From: Chinchilla lanigera
Lineage: Eukaryota; Chordata; Mammalia; Rodentia; Chinchillidae
Length of the DNA: 64,000 bases
NCBI RefSeq assembly: GCF_000276665.1
Contig: NW_004955438.1
Coordinates: 6,919,635-6,983,634 of the forward strand
Reading direction: 5' to 3'
This document shows, piece after piece, positions 36,350-47,239 of the stretch. Below the pieces are notes generated by a model. It was given only the letters and a program-made list of their open reading frames with translations, had not been told where the DNA came from and made no database searches. Positions within the stretch are counted from its first letter, which is position 1, and the number at the start of each line of letters is the position of its first letter. The position numbers and the translations under genes are program-made.

Positions 36350-36630
36350 TATTTCTGATACTGGTAAAGCACAGGAAGACACAGATTCTCCCAAGAGGAG
36401 CCAGGATGGGGGAGGGAAGGACAGAAGGAAAAAGAAAAAAAGGGAAGATGGAAACAATGGTTTTATAGATAAGGAGGGCAAGAGGGGTTGAAGGAAAGGG
36501 AAGTTAATGGGGGGAAAAAAGAAGAATGAAGATATATCATATACAGGTACAAATTTCCTTGATGAATGTGATCATTAACTTTATCTAAATTGTACTAATA
36601 AATTAATTAATAGAAAAAATAAAGTAGTCC
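36350..36630 (+). repeat. L1 3' UTR-like purine-rich tail
   Basis: A purine-rich GGAAGGACAGAAGGAAAAAG block leads to 'ATATACAGGTACAAATTTCC', 'TTGATGAATGTGATCATTAA', 'TTGTACTAATAAATTAATTA' and an A-rich end. Similar phrases occur at 50190-50250. Confidence 0.55.
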
Positions 36631-36826
36631 TCAAAGAGGAACAAAGATTATAATTAGAGATAACCTTGTAAGATAAATCATGAGTAGTTATTTAGTATTT
36701 ATTTTACTATTTTTGTTAAATCATAGAATAAGCCAAGAAAAAAAGTTGGAAAGTAAATCTTTGTAAAGTTACGATCTTTTACTTAGGGACTATAATTCTA
36801 AAACAAATTTCACTTTTGTAGGATTT

Positions 36827-36966
36827 TTTGAGACAGGGTCTCACTACATAGGTGAGGCTGGCCTTGAACTCACTATTTAGCCCAGATTGGCTTGGAACTC
36901 GTGGTTATCCTCCTGCTTCAGCCCCTTCAGTGCTGAGATTCCATGCCTGTGCCACCACACGCAGCT
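36827..36966 (-). mobile_element. B1-type SINE
   Basis: Antisense B1: GAGACAGGGTCTCACTACAT, GCTGGCCTTGAACTCACTAT, TATCCTCCTGCTTCAGCCCC, GCCACCACACGCAGC. Moderately diverged. Confidence 0.92.
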
Positions 36967-36969
36967 TCT

Positions 36970-37825
36970 TCCTCTTTTATTTCTTTAATCTTTTTACAGT
37001 GCTAGATATTGCACACAAATTCTTGTGCACACTAGATAACTACTTTTTCACTACCCTACAACCCCAGTCCTCTGTTTTTGAAATAATTATCTAAATGTGT
37101 GTTGCTGAGAAATAAAGGGATGATTTGCACTAATTTATGCAATTTGAGAAATTGTTACACTTTCACGTGAATGAGATCCTCAAAGACACAGTGCCAGTTT
37201 TTATGCATGCAGATTATCTTCTGCCTCTGGATAGAAGTTCTTATGAGTTGTCCAGGAAATAACATCACTTATATTCTCACCCAAAACCTTTCGTATTGCT
37301 GAAGGATGCAGGATTTCAGGAAGATTGTATACTTTTTGTACTATTTACCACGGGCTCAGCTGTCCATATTTACATAATAAAGGAATGTCACTTCTTATTC
37401 CCAAACTCTGGAATGGGCTCCCAAAGGATACTTATTCAGAGCCAAGCTACTGCTCGAAATTTCCCAATTACTTCTGCAAAGTCCAAAGTGAAGTTTCTTG
37501 TGGTCTAAGAGCTTGTCATTTATGGAGAACTTAGATAGCTTCCTCAAATGGTTTTACTTACTGAGTCATATGCTCCGTGAAGAAACAGAGATCACTATGG
37601 TCAATGTACATCAAAAATGCCATTTTCAGAGCAATATTGGTCATTAGGATGACACGATAAATGGATGTTTCCAGGAAAAGGTAGAGATCTGTCGCATATT
37701 GACAGTGGATTCTAAAATTTCTTGAGTCTGTTTCATTGAGTTTAGTAATGATAATGCATTGAAAAATTCTGTATCTTGTCTATCTTTCTATGGGACTTAA
37801 AATTAAATCAAGGTATGGATATTGG
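36970..37825. other. Intergenic DNA
   Basis: Two overlapping 70-codon frames (37296-37534) have no recognised motif. Nothing else is assignable. Confidence 0.55.
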
Positions 37826-37831
37826 CGAATA

Positions 37832-38480
37832 ATCATTCATTCATTCATTCATTCATTCATGCAGGTAATGTTTACTGAGAATCTGTTGTGAACCAAGGAC
37901 TATTGTATATGGGCCTGGGATTGTGAAGAGGAAGATATTGAATGAAACAGAAGATTTTAAAGTTTTTGGCCTCATGAAATTCACATTAGTGTAGGAGACA
38001 CAGAAAACAACAAGAGAACAAAGCAATAAGATGCATGGTATATTAGATCAGAATGTGTACAGTGGAAACACATCAGAGGCTGTGCGTTGACTGCATGCAG
38101 GGAAAATGCAAGTCTTCAGCAGCAAGTGTTATTGGCATAGAGATGGAAGGACCATGGTGAAATGAAGGGTCATAGGATCTAGAGGAAGAACACTCCAGAT
38201 TCCAGGAAAAATGATGGAGAATAGAATGGCTTGGGGGTTGACACATGCCTGGTACATCAGAAGAGACAGTAATGCAGTTAATAACAGGGCAATGACAGTA
38301 TTAGTGAGAAGTTCAAATGTCCATCCCTGGAGGTTTTATGTGCCCTTATAAGATTTTGGTTTTCTCATTGGAGGAAACTGAAGGCAATTGGAGGATGTTG
38401 AGCAATGCAGTAACAGGATCTGACCAAGTCATAGTAGGATCAGTCTACTACAATGTTGAGAACAGACTAAAAGCACTCAA
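37832..38480 (-). repeat. L2 LINE, 3' part
   Basis: Starts with an (ATTC)n run, the antisense L2 3' terminus, then 'ATGTTTACTGAGAATCTGTT', 'AAGAACACTCCAGATTCCAG', 'GGCAATTGGAGGATGTTGAG', 'TAACAGGATCTGACCAAGTC' in proper L2 order. No coding frame remains. Confidence 0.75.
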
Positions 38481-38484
38481 GGGC

Positions 38485-39280
38485 AGAAACACAAAACATC
38501 ACTTTGGATGTGTCTGCAAAACTTTGGGCAAGAGGTTAGTTTGCTGGAACGAGCAATAGTTTTAGCGATAGCAAGAGTGGGTGTATTCTTTCACATAATT
38601 TCATATAAATCCTACTGGATGTGCTAGCGATTGCATATAAGGTATAAAACAGAAGCACAGAAGGATTACTGAAAGTTTCTTAATCTAGGTAATTAAAAGA
38701 AAATATCTGCCAATAATTATAATAATAAAGACTACAGAAGAAATATACTTGGAGGAGTGGAATATATTCAGGGTTTTCACTTATAAATGCCATAAATGAC
38801 CTTTATAGATGAGATGACCAATTATGTTGGGTCTAGGCTCAAGTAAAAGTTGAATATGGAAGTCTGGAGTTCAGCGTAGACTGAGATATGGAAATGTATT
38901 TGTCAGTCAGTATACTGACAGTATCAAAACCTGAAGTTTAGATAACAGTACAGAGGATATTTACAAAGTTAGAAAAACACAGAAAACAGAAAACAAAATC
39001 ATACATTTAAAAATGAAAGTTTAAGAAGCTGGGGAAGAATTAAACATTTCCTTTTTAGAAAAGCTGCCTATGGGGGAGGAAAAACAATCATAGATGGAGA
39101 ATGAAATTGTGTTTAGGAATCATTCAAGGATATGAGAAATACAATTGTATAGTAAAAGAACAAACTTAGAAGGAATAATTAGAAGGAATAAATTGAGCAA
39201 ATATGTGAGAAAACATACCGATATGATACTTTTGAGTGTATAAGAAGGGCTGGGATGTCATTCACAAGGGTCGGGGTTTA
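38485..39280. other. Intergenic DNA
   Basis: Nothing assignable is seen. Confidence 0.55.
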
Positions 39281-39284
39281 CCTT

Positions 39285-39500
39285 GTTTTTCATTTTTATT
39301 TGTAGCTGTACATATTTGCAGCACATGATGAATACTTTCATCATAGGGAGTTGTTATCTGTACATATCACAGTTTCAATACTCTTATCTCCTTCTGTCTT
39401 CCTACTCCTCCTTCTCTCTCCCTCAGTCTCTTTATCACCTTCCATTTTTCAAAATATCTATCTTATTGTTTTCTATTACATATCATTTCTTTCATAGGAG
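39285..39500 (-). repeat. L1 tail-like pyrimidine-rich segment
   Basis: 'TTTGTAGCTGTACATATTTG', then 'TTCATCATAGGGAGTTG' and a run of CTCC/CTTC repeats resemble antisense L1 3' UTR, comparable with 41550-41780 and 50030-50170. Confidence 0.45.
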
Positions 39501-39792
39501 TCTCTCAGAAGGGGCAGCATATGGGAATGAAAGCTATAAAGACAGATGCTTCTTGGGTGTGTATAACTGTTTTGTTCTTATGTTCTTAATAAGATGGAAA
39601 ATAATATGTTAACTAAGAATAAGAATATTTGAGATGAACTAAAGGTATTCAAAGAGTTTCAAGTAAAATGAAAAAAATTTAAAATATTCAGGAAATTTAG
39701 GAGCTTAATAGATTAGAGAAATATAGTGTTGAGAGGCAGCAATATGATTCATTTGCAAGGAGTGATTATGAATTAAAAATGAAACAGTGATC

Positions 39793-39899
39793 GGGGCTGG
39801 GGATTTAGCTCAGCGGCAAAGCGCCTGCCTGGCAAGCGCAAGGTCGTGAGTTCAGTTCCCGGTACCGGAGAAAAACCAAAAAAAAAAAAAAAAAAAAAA
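39793..39899 (+). mobile_element. ID-family SINE, young type
   Basis: Near-consensus with a 20-plus A tail. Perfect 12-bp duplication GAAACAGTGATC at 39781-39792 and 39900-39911. Confidence 0.97.
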
Positions 39900-39911
39900 G
39901 AAACAGTGATC

Positions 39912-41400
39912 ATAGCTGTACCTTTTTCTTATTTTTATGGTATCAAAGGAGAGAAAATACAGAACAATTGAGTTTAACCAGGAGTATAGTTTTAAAACAC
40001 AGGCTTTAAAAATCAAGACTGAGCAATAAATTTGAATATATAAAAAAATATATTTTGTGTAAATGACTGTTAATTTAATGCGCAGTGAAAGGGGAGAAGA
40101 GGATGCTAATAAGAACCAGACACAATAAACAGCCAGTAGGTTAGATGAATAAACTTTTTACATGTAAGTTCTTGAAAACATGGTTGAAATTTAAGAAGTG
40201 ATGAACTGTGCTACCTGGATTAAATTTGTTGATCAAAGAGTGGGGATGTGGAATTGAGTTTAAGCTTAAATTTACCAGCAGAGACAAGGTCTATAAGGGA
40301 ATCATCATTAAGTTAAGTAGTTTTGGTAGGAAAAGAGATAAGAAATTTTCCAGTTTGCTGGAAGTTTCATCAATGTGGATATTGAACTTTTCAACAATTG
40401 TAGAGGAAAAGGTGTAAGAAACACATACTAGCTAGGAGATTATTCAACACCAGAGGGAAGTACTCCCCTGGGAGTTGGTGGATGATGACCACAATTAGAG
40501 GTGGTACATTTTGCAATATGATGTCATAGTATTAAAATCTATTATTTTAATGGGCAAAGTGATGGTAATAGGAAGTAAAAAACCTGCTATTTTTCCTTCT
40601 AACAGCAATAAATAAAAAGTACCATGCTTTTAGAAGAAAGGATGCACCTGAGAAGAGAACTGATTTTTCCATTGACAAAGAAGATGCCTTAAAAATCTAA
40701 AAGTAATTCTTCTAGGATGTAAAAGATTTTGCTGATGATTGATGGTGAATTTCAGGAACACAGTAAAGAATTAAGAGCTAAGAAGAGGTGGGAGACGGTA
40801 TACATCTATAGCATTATAGAGTTTCATAGTTGGAATCATTTCTAGAGCCACGAGGCTTTCTAATGATCACTGACATAAACATATATAAATGAGAGAAATA
40901 ATTATCCTAATGATCCTAAGGCAGACAGTGCTGGCAATTTTTACACTGGAGTATGAAATAATCATGTTAGGAACATACAAAATTGTGTTATTCCTCTAGA
41001 TAAGCAGATGAAGAGGTAGCAGCTGAAGAGCATGGTGCTTCTCAGGGAACACAGACCTCTCACAGTTTGGGCCTGTGAGGTCACATGGGCTCAGAAGAGT
41101 AATCTTGTTCCAAACAAGATGATTTTTTCTCTATTCCTTTTAGTATTTCTCCTCTCACACATGCCAGTATGAATCCAAAAGGTAGGCAGATGTGATGTCT
41201 ACACTAGAACGTTAGACTGGGCCACCATAAGCTTCTTTCCTAACCACTGTTTTGATATCTTTCCAAGGTAAACGGGTATCATAACAATGAGACACTGGTA
41301 GATATATACCCTTAAGTGTTTGAAATTATCCTAGAAAAAATTCTCAAAATTTCTTTCTGTGAGTCAGTTGAATCCTTAGAATTCAGATTATTTCACTCTA
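39912..41400. other. Intergenic DNA
   Basis: No repeat or gene was recognised. Purine-rich, AT-rich plus strand throughout. Confidence 0.55.
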
Positions 41401-41416
41401 CTAAATTATTTATTTC

Positions 41417-41523
41417 GGGGCTGGGGATTTAGCTCAGCAGCACAGCGCCTGCCTGGCAAGCGCGACGTTGTGAGTTCAATTCCCGGTACCAGAAACAAAC
41501 AAAACAAAAAACAAACAAACAAA
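41417..41523 (+). mobile_element. ID-family SINE
   Basis: Sense copy with an (AAAC)n tail. Perfect 15-bp duplication TAAATTATTTATTTC at 41402-41416 and 41524-41538. Confidence 0.96.
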
Positions 41524-41539
41524 TAAATTATTTATTTCA

Positions 41540-42062
41540 TGAACATGATTACAATTCTTTTTAAATTTATTGCTACATGTATATTTAGATATACATAATC
41601 ATTATATGAATCATAAAGACTTTGTACTTCTATATGATATATCTTGATTACTCTTTTATCCCTAATCTCTTCCCTGTCTTCTCCTCTTTTTCTCTTTATT
41701 TATCAATATCTATTTTCATTTTATCCTTATTTTATCTTTTTATCACTTGTTTCCTTCCTTCTTTTCCCCATGCTTCCATAGCTCCCCTTTCTTTTGAATA
41801 ATGTCTTTCCATTTCACAATACCTATTGTATAGTTTGGTCCTTATATACAATTTTATTTTCTCATACCAGAGAAACAGTACAATATTTACACATGTGTGT
41901 CTGATTTATTTCACTTGAGTATTGTCTCAAAGTGTATCTGTTGACCTAGAAATGTCTCCTTTATCTTTCTTTATGGTCAAGTAGTATTCCACTACAAAAA
42001 ATAACCTTATCCTTTTTATGCATTCCTTGGTTGATGAGGATTTAGGTTGTTTCCAAGATTTA
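41540..42062 (-). repeat. L1 3' end, antisense, interrupted at 42062
   Basis: A CT-rich 3' UTR stretch (41640-41780) is followed by antisense ORF2 3' text: 'CTGATTTATTTCACTTGAGT', 'TATGGTCAAGTAGTATTCCA', 'TTTTATGCATTCCTTGGTTG', 'GGTTGTTTCCAAGATT'. The same element resumes at 44055 (TGCTGTAACCATGGGTGTGC) after the 2-kb insertion. Confidence 0.8.
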
Positions 42063-42130
42063 TATATTTATTTATTTTTTTTAATTTTAAAAAGTAAAAG
42101 AAGGACAACATAGCAATAGGGGGATTCACC

Positions 42131-42550
42131 GAATTACAGACAAAGTGGTAGGACATTATCAATGGCTGTTATTTTACTTATTGGTGTCTTCAAGATAGTT
42201 TCTCAGGAAAACAAATACACAAATAATAGTGAGTTACAGACAAAAATGGCAGGAAATTATCAATGGTTGTTGTATTATAGCTTGGATTCTCCAAAGTGGT
42301 CTCTAGGGAAAACAAATAGAGCTACACATGAGGGATTAATCAAATAATCATTGACTATTCTCAATGGTTGCTGCTGAAAACACATAGTAACAAACATATA
42401 TCCATTTATGAAATAGCATAGGAACAATACAAACATTACACAGTTATGGACAGATTGGTAGGAAATCATCAATGGCTGCTGCAATACATGTTGGCATCCT
42501 CAAAGTGGCTTCTCAGGAAAACAAAGATATGCAAGAAAGATCTAATAAGT
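42131..42550 (-). repeat. Degenerate tandem repeat in the 3' third of the retrocopy
   Basis: About four units of 75-125 bp. Each has variants of ATTATCAATGGCTGTT then CCTCAAAGTGG and TTCTCAGGAAAACAAA. Anchors TCAATGG lie near 42161, 42260, 42371 and 42468. The third unit is shorter. Short frames here (42162-42347, 42275-42484 minus) come from the repeats. Confidence 0.85.
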
Positions 42551-42566
42551 AGTTACAGCCCAAGGG

Positions 42567-42770
42567 CTACGAAAAATAGCAGATTACCTTCTCATCAGTG
42601 ACTCCCCTCACTGAGGTGTGACGGCTGGAAGGAAGGCCAGGACTGAAAAGAAGGACCAAGAGATCAGCACCAGTGTCCAGCAACGGGCTGTCCACTTTTT
42701 CCTCTATAGTCACGATTTCGCAGGGCTCTTCCTTGGAGACAATGGTCCGGCCTGAGGGAGAAGGCCGCAT
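42567..42770 (-). pseudogene. Retroviral-type aspartic protease relic
   Basis: A 67-codon frame holds LLDTGAD (Asp-Thr-Gly-Ala-Asp at 42663-42677), the active-site loop of retroviral/retrotransposon proteases, preceded by a short beta-like VTIEEKV stretch and followed by hydrophobic VLL and SSRHTS, a plausible flap-side order. The frame ends soon after, so the full protease of about 100-120 residues is not encoded. No reverse transcriptase follows; the tandem repeats begin instead. Catalytic motif alone is short, but location and strand agree with the gag-like parts upstream. Confidence 0.6.
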
Positions 42771-42794
42771 ATGCCCTGGGCCCCTTCATTCCTG

Positions 42795-43157
42795 CTAGAC
42801 CAGCTGGTAGGAGGGGTCCGAGCCTTGTGGCCCACACTCCAAAGGCCAGCCCCACCTGCAGTGGCCACTCCCACAGTCAGGGCATGGCCCAGGGGGCCTC
42901 CCAGGACAGTCCCTCCCAAGGTGGCCCAGCCCCCCCAATAGCGGTAGCAGCAGAGGAATGCAGTAGACCACCCCCCGCCTCCCCGGGGCCCTGAGAACCA
43001 GACCCAGGGTCTGCCTCTTCCAGGGCTGCATCAAAGGCAGCTGCTCCCTCTCCTTCTCTCTGCCCTCTCCCCTTGACCTCCCCCTCACCACTGCACAAAA
43101 CACTGAGGAGGTAACTCCCACTAACATCTCAAGAGAGCCATTTGGGGCAAAAGCCAT
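42795..43157 (-). pseudogene. Gag nucleocapsid-like relic
   Basis: A 120-codon frame. Residues 1-60 are basic and Arg/Glu-rich (RGRSRGEGREKERE), as often found before nucleocapsid. Residues about 75-100 (42858-42935) contain GHLGRDC and CPDCGSGH, fitting halves of two gag-type CCHC knuckles separated by a proline-rich PGRPPGP linker. The first knuckle lacks its leading cysteine pair in this frame and the second loses its final cysteine spacing, so both are damaged. The protease motif follows in another frame. Function is inferred from order and motif fragments. Confidence 0.5.
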
Positions 43158-43357
43158 CCTCCACAGCCCCCTCTTCCACTATCTGGGGCTGACTGAGCAA
43201 CAAACCCATCCTCAAGAGTAGTTTGTCCCTCTACTGACCTGGGATCCAGGGAAGTATGCTTTATCAATGCCTCTTGTCTAGTAAAGCAGAGGGGTGTTCT
43301 CTCCAGCCTCCCAGCTCATTGGGACCCTGCAACCACTTTGTATCCTCTCCCCAACCA

Positions 43358-43837
43358 TCAACATAGGCAGCAGGAGCATATGGATGAAGTCTTTGGCCCA
43401 CTAGTCAGTCTCAGCACTACAAGGTACGAAGTGTCCCAGGCAGGTAACCTAGACACGTACCTTCTCCATGAAGGCGGTTCTTCTGAATCTGAATATTGGG
43501 CACCCATGTAAACCATGAAGTCTGGGTGTAGACCTCTCAGGAGCTCCACTCGCTCCTCTACTGCAGCCTCTACAGTTAAGGGAAGAATGACCTCCAGGGC
43601 GTCTCCCCAGGTATTGCACAAGGTCCTCCTGGTTTCCAGCTCCCGAATGGCTCTCACGGTCCTGGTCAGCTCGACCTCTGAGTCTTCGGGCGTCCATACT
43701 CTCGTGATCTCCGAGTCCTTGTTCATCAGCTGCTCCTCCGCTGACTCTGCACCCTTGTGGCTCTCAAGGGCAGGGCCAAAAGCAACCTGCCGTGTGGCAT
43801 GTTTTCCCAGAGGTTTATCCATGTCTGGATGGCTCAC
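43358..43837 (-). pseudogene. 159-codon frame upstream of the gag-like relic
   Basis: The longest same-strand frame of the retrocopy. Residues 40-110 are acidic and probably helical ([30 protein letters not shown]), with no signal peptide or membrane segment. I do not recognise the family. It may be the gag matrix/capsid portion or host sequence carried in the same transcript. A CpG-rich stretch lies just upstream (43840-44054). The start is simply the first ATG in frame; a longer damaged version is possible. The larger plus-strand frame at 43515-44321 is its antisense shadow. Confidence 0.4.
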
Positions 43838-44127
43838 GCATGTCTCTGGGCAGGCCTATTGTGTCTGTGTTTCTCTGTGGCATGGCGTTTCTTGGGCAGC
43901 GGCCGGCCCAAGGGCCAGCGAGCGTCTCCACGCGGCTTCCCGGGTGCCTGCTGCCTGCATTTCCGGGCACCTGTGCGGGCGGGCTGCGCTGGGCCCAGGA
44001 GGGCTGGCTGCCCCAGCCGAGGGGGCCTCCCACCCTGGGGGGCATCTGCGCAGCTGTTTCCAAGATTTAATAATGACATACAGAGCTGCTGTAACCATGG
44101 GTGTGCATATATCACTATGGTATGATG

Positions 44128-44300
44128 TTTTTTTTTTTTTTTTTTTTTTTTTTTTTGTCTTTCTGAGACAAGATCTCTCTATGCAGTTCAGGCTGGCCTT
44201 GAGCTCATTTTCTAGCTTAGGCTGGTTTAAACTCACAAAAATCCTCCTGCCTCAGACTGCCAAGTGCTGGGATTACAGGCCTGCACCACCGTGCCTGGCT
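44128..44300 (-). mobile_element. B1-type SINE with long poly-T
   Basis: About 28 Ts then GAGACAAGATCTCTCTATGC, AGGCTGGCCTTGAGCTCATT, TGCCAAGTGCTGGGATTACA and CACCGTGCCTGGC. Duplication TATGATG at 44121-44127 and 44301-44307. Confidence 0.95.
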
Positions 44301-45437
44301 TATGATGTTTGCAATTCTTGATCCATGACTTTGGGCATACTGTCTCACTTTCAATTGCATTAAGTGTTTCATCAGTAGTGGCATTAGAGCTTTTCTAGAC
44401 TTCTGATAGAACCAGCAGTGAATCCATTGGGACCTGGGCTTTTCTTTATTGGTAAATGTTTAATTACATTTTCAATTTCATTGACTGATATTGGGTTATG
44501 TAGAGTTTTTATATATTCTTGATTGTATGATTTTGGCAATTCATATGCATCTAGGAATCTGTCCATTTCTTCTATGTTTCCACCTTATTAGAGTAAAGAT
44601 CCTTGAAGCAGGTCTTGATGATCTTCTGGATTTCCACAGGAATCCTTGTGATTTCACCCTTTCCATTCCCAATTGCATGAATTTGACTCTTTTTTTTTTC
44701 TTTTATTTGATAAAGGTGGCTAATGGTTGATAAGTTTTATTTAATCTTTGAAAGAACTGAGTCTTCTCTTCATTAATTTTTTATATTATTTTCTCAGTAT
44801 CACTTGCATGAATTTGTGCTCTTATCTTTATAATTTCTTCCCTTGTATGAACTTTGAGTCTGATTTGTTTTTATTTGTTTTTTCCTAAAAATCTGAGGTT
44901 CAACATTAGGTTGTTTATTTGAGCTCATTCTGTTTTCAGGTAGTGAGAATTCACTGTGGTAAATTTCCCTCTTAAGACTGCTTTCATTTTCTCCCATAAG
45001 TTCTGGTATATTAGCATTATCATTTAATTGTAAATGCTGTTAAATTTCTTCTTTAATTTCCTCTATGACCCATTGGTTATTCACCAGGATGTTATTTAAT
45101 TTCCAGGTGTTTCTGTAGTGTTTCTTGATTTCAAATTTCATTGCACTATGTCATATAATATGCATAAGGAAATTTCTATTTTTTGCGTTTATATGAGCAT
45201 ATTCTATAGGCTAGTATATGGTCTATTTTGGAGAATGTCCTATATGCAGCTGAGAAGAATGCATATTCTCATGTTGTGGGGTGGAACACTCTGTAGACAT
45301 TTACTAAGTCCATGTGTCACAGGTTTATTTTAGTTCTGACATTTCTTAGTTGATTTTTTGTCTAGTTGATCTGTCTATTTGTGACAGTGGAGTATCAAGG
45401 TCTCCCGTTACAATTGTTTTAGCGCTTATTAATTTTT

Positions 45438-45540
45438 TTTGTTTTCTTTTTATGTTTGCTTTGTTCCAGTACCAGCAATTGAACTCACAACCTCACACTT
45501 GCTAGGCAGGTGCTGTGCCACTGAGCCAAATCCCCAGCCC
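45438..45540 (-). mobile_element. ID-family SINE inside L1
   Basis: Antisense body CAACCTCACACTTGCTAGGC..CAAATCCCCAGCCC. Flanks CTTATTAATTTTT (45425) and CTTATTTAATTTTT (45541) form an imperfect duplication. Confidence 0.9.
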
Positions 45541-46310
45541 CTTATTTAATTTTTAATGTCAGTTAATATTTATTTTATATAGTTCAGTGAACCAGTATTT
45601 GGTGCATATATATTTATGATTGTTATCTCCTGGAATTTTCTCTTAACAAGTATGTACTGACCTTTGTCTCCTCTTATCAATCTTGACTTACAGTTTACAT
45701 TACATTCTGCAAACAGAATAGCTTCCCCTGCTTTTTGCTGGGTTTCTGTTTGATGGAATACTTTTCCATTCTTTTACTTTCAGTCTGTAAATTTCTTTCT
45801 AATATGCAGCATATTGTTCAATCTTGCTTCTTGATTCATTCTGCTAGTCTGTTTCTTTTGATTGTTAAACTGGGACCATTTATATTGATAGCTAGAGCTG
45901 ATATTTATTGGCTATTCCCACTCATATTATTTTCCTGTTGTTGGTATCCTGTGTTTCCCTTTTCTTAACTGGTTTCTTGTCTGCTGGCGTCTTTGTATTG
46001 GTGTTCTTGGTGGTCTTCTTTAACTCTTTCTAAAGTATCTTTCACAGCATTTTGGAGAGCTGGTTTGGTAATCATGAATTTCTTCAGTTGTCCTTTGTCA
46101 TGGGAGTATCTTATATCTTCATTGACTTTGGAAGATTGTTTTACAATCTGGGCTAGAGGTTATTTCCTTTTAGGAATTGAAATACTTCACTCCAAGCTCT
46201 TCTTGACTTTAAGGTTTGTGCTGAGAAGTGTGCTGCTATTCTAATGGCTTTTACTTTATAGGTGATTTGTTTCCTTTCTCCAATGACTTTTAATATTTTA
46301 ACATTTTAAT

Positions 46311-46357
46311 ATATGTAATGATTTTCCCCTGGGTAGATTGATTTTATCTTGTTTGAG
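46311..46357. repeat. 47-bp repeat, copy 1
   Basis: The segment beginning ATATGTAATGATTTTCCCCT recurs at 47521-47567 with a single substitution (GGGTAGATTG versus GGGTAAATTG), same orientation, offset 1,210 bp. Confidence 0.95.
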
Positions 46358-47239
46358 GCTTATTTGTCCTGAGGCTGAATGTCTGGAGTCTTCATTATTA
46401 TATATCTTGGTATAGATTTATTTTGGCCATGGCTATATGGATTTCTATATAGCTTACTTATTTCTATGTCAAATTTTTATTCATGTTTGAGAAGTTTTCT
46501 GTCATTAATTCTGTGAGGAGGATTTTTATGGTATTTGTGCTGTCTCTGGCTTATTCATTGATGCTGCTAAAACTTATGTTGTTTTTATTACTTCATCTTG
46601 CAGGTGTTGGATTAATTTTTCATGGCCCCTTACTATTACAAAGATAACTTTCTTTTCTTGGTCCTTAACTACAATCTTGTCTTCTAGATCTGATATTATA
46701 TCTTTCCTTTGTTCATTATGTTGTATATACATTGAATGAAATTTTTAATCTTGTTTGTATATGTTTGTATATATTTCATGGCTTCCATTTCTTTTCTATG
46801 TTGGGCATTCATGGGTTCCATATTTTTCCTAAGCACCTACTTTTTTTTAACCTATGCCTACTCTAGATTCATTGAGCATGTCTTTCATTTTGATTGTTAT
46901 TTTCTTTTTTACCTGTCAGATTATTTTTTCTATAACCACATCCATTTGGTTTTTTCTCTTCTGCTGCTTTTCATTTCTGAAAGTTCATTGTGCTCTGGAC
47001 TTTTCCTAGGTCGGCTGGAGGTCTAGGGTTATGTTTTGCTTCTGCATCATATTATTTTCTATTTTTTTAAAGTTTTACTTTATTTTCTGTGTTGGTGCTT
47101 GTAGATTTCTTGTGATGGATGGGTTTACCACTAATATTGAGGATTCCCTAGGAAGTTTCTATTCCACAGTGAAGTCTTCTAAGTGTAGATGGTTCTTTGT
47201 GTTTGTGTTTGTCCCAATAACCTACTTTCTGATTTACTA

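Larger units (their letters stand above)
42063..44054 (-). mobile_element. ERV gag-pro-like retrocopy inserted in L1
   Basis: Seen: a 1,992-bp block bounded by perfect 15-bp repeats TGTTTCCAAGATTTA (42048-42062 and 44055-44069), with a T-rich plus-strand start that is an A-rich tail on the minus strand. The minus-strand site before the duplication reads TTAAAT, compatible with L1 endonuclease. Inside are an LLDTGAD protease motif, zinc-knuckle-like residues and a 159-codon frame. Known: proviral integration gives 4-6 bp duplications and LTRs, neither of which is seen. Inference: an RNA carrying gag-pro-like sequence was copied by L1 machinery. The source could be an ERV transcript or a domesticated gag gene. 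Frameshifts disable it. Confidence 0.7.

Noticed and set aside
42063..44054. A normal integrated provirus
   Set aside because: No paired LTRs, no polymerase or envelope part, a 15-bp rather than 4-6 bp duplication, and an A-rich 3' end.
43515..44321. Longest open frame in the window, 268 codons on the plus strand
   Set aside because: It is antisense to the gag-like frames, crosses the edge of the retrocopy and runs through a poly-T tract and an antisense B1, so it joins unrelated elements.
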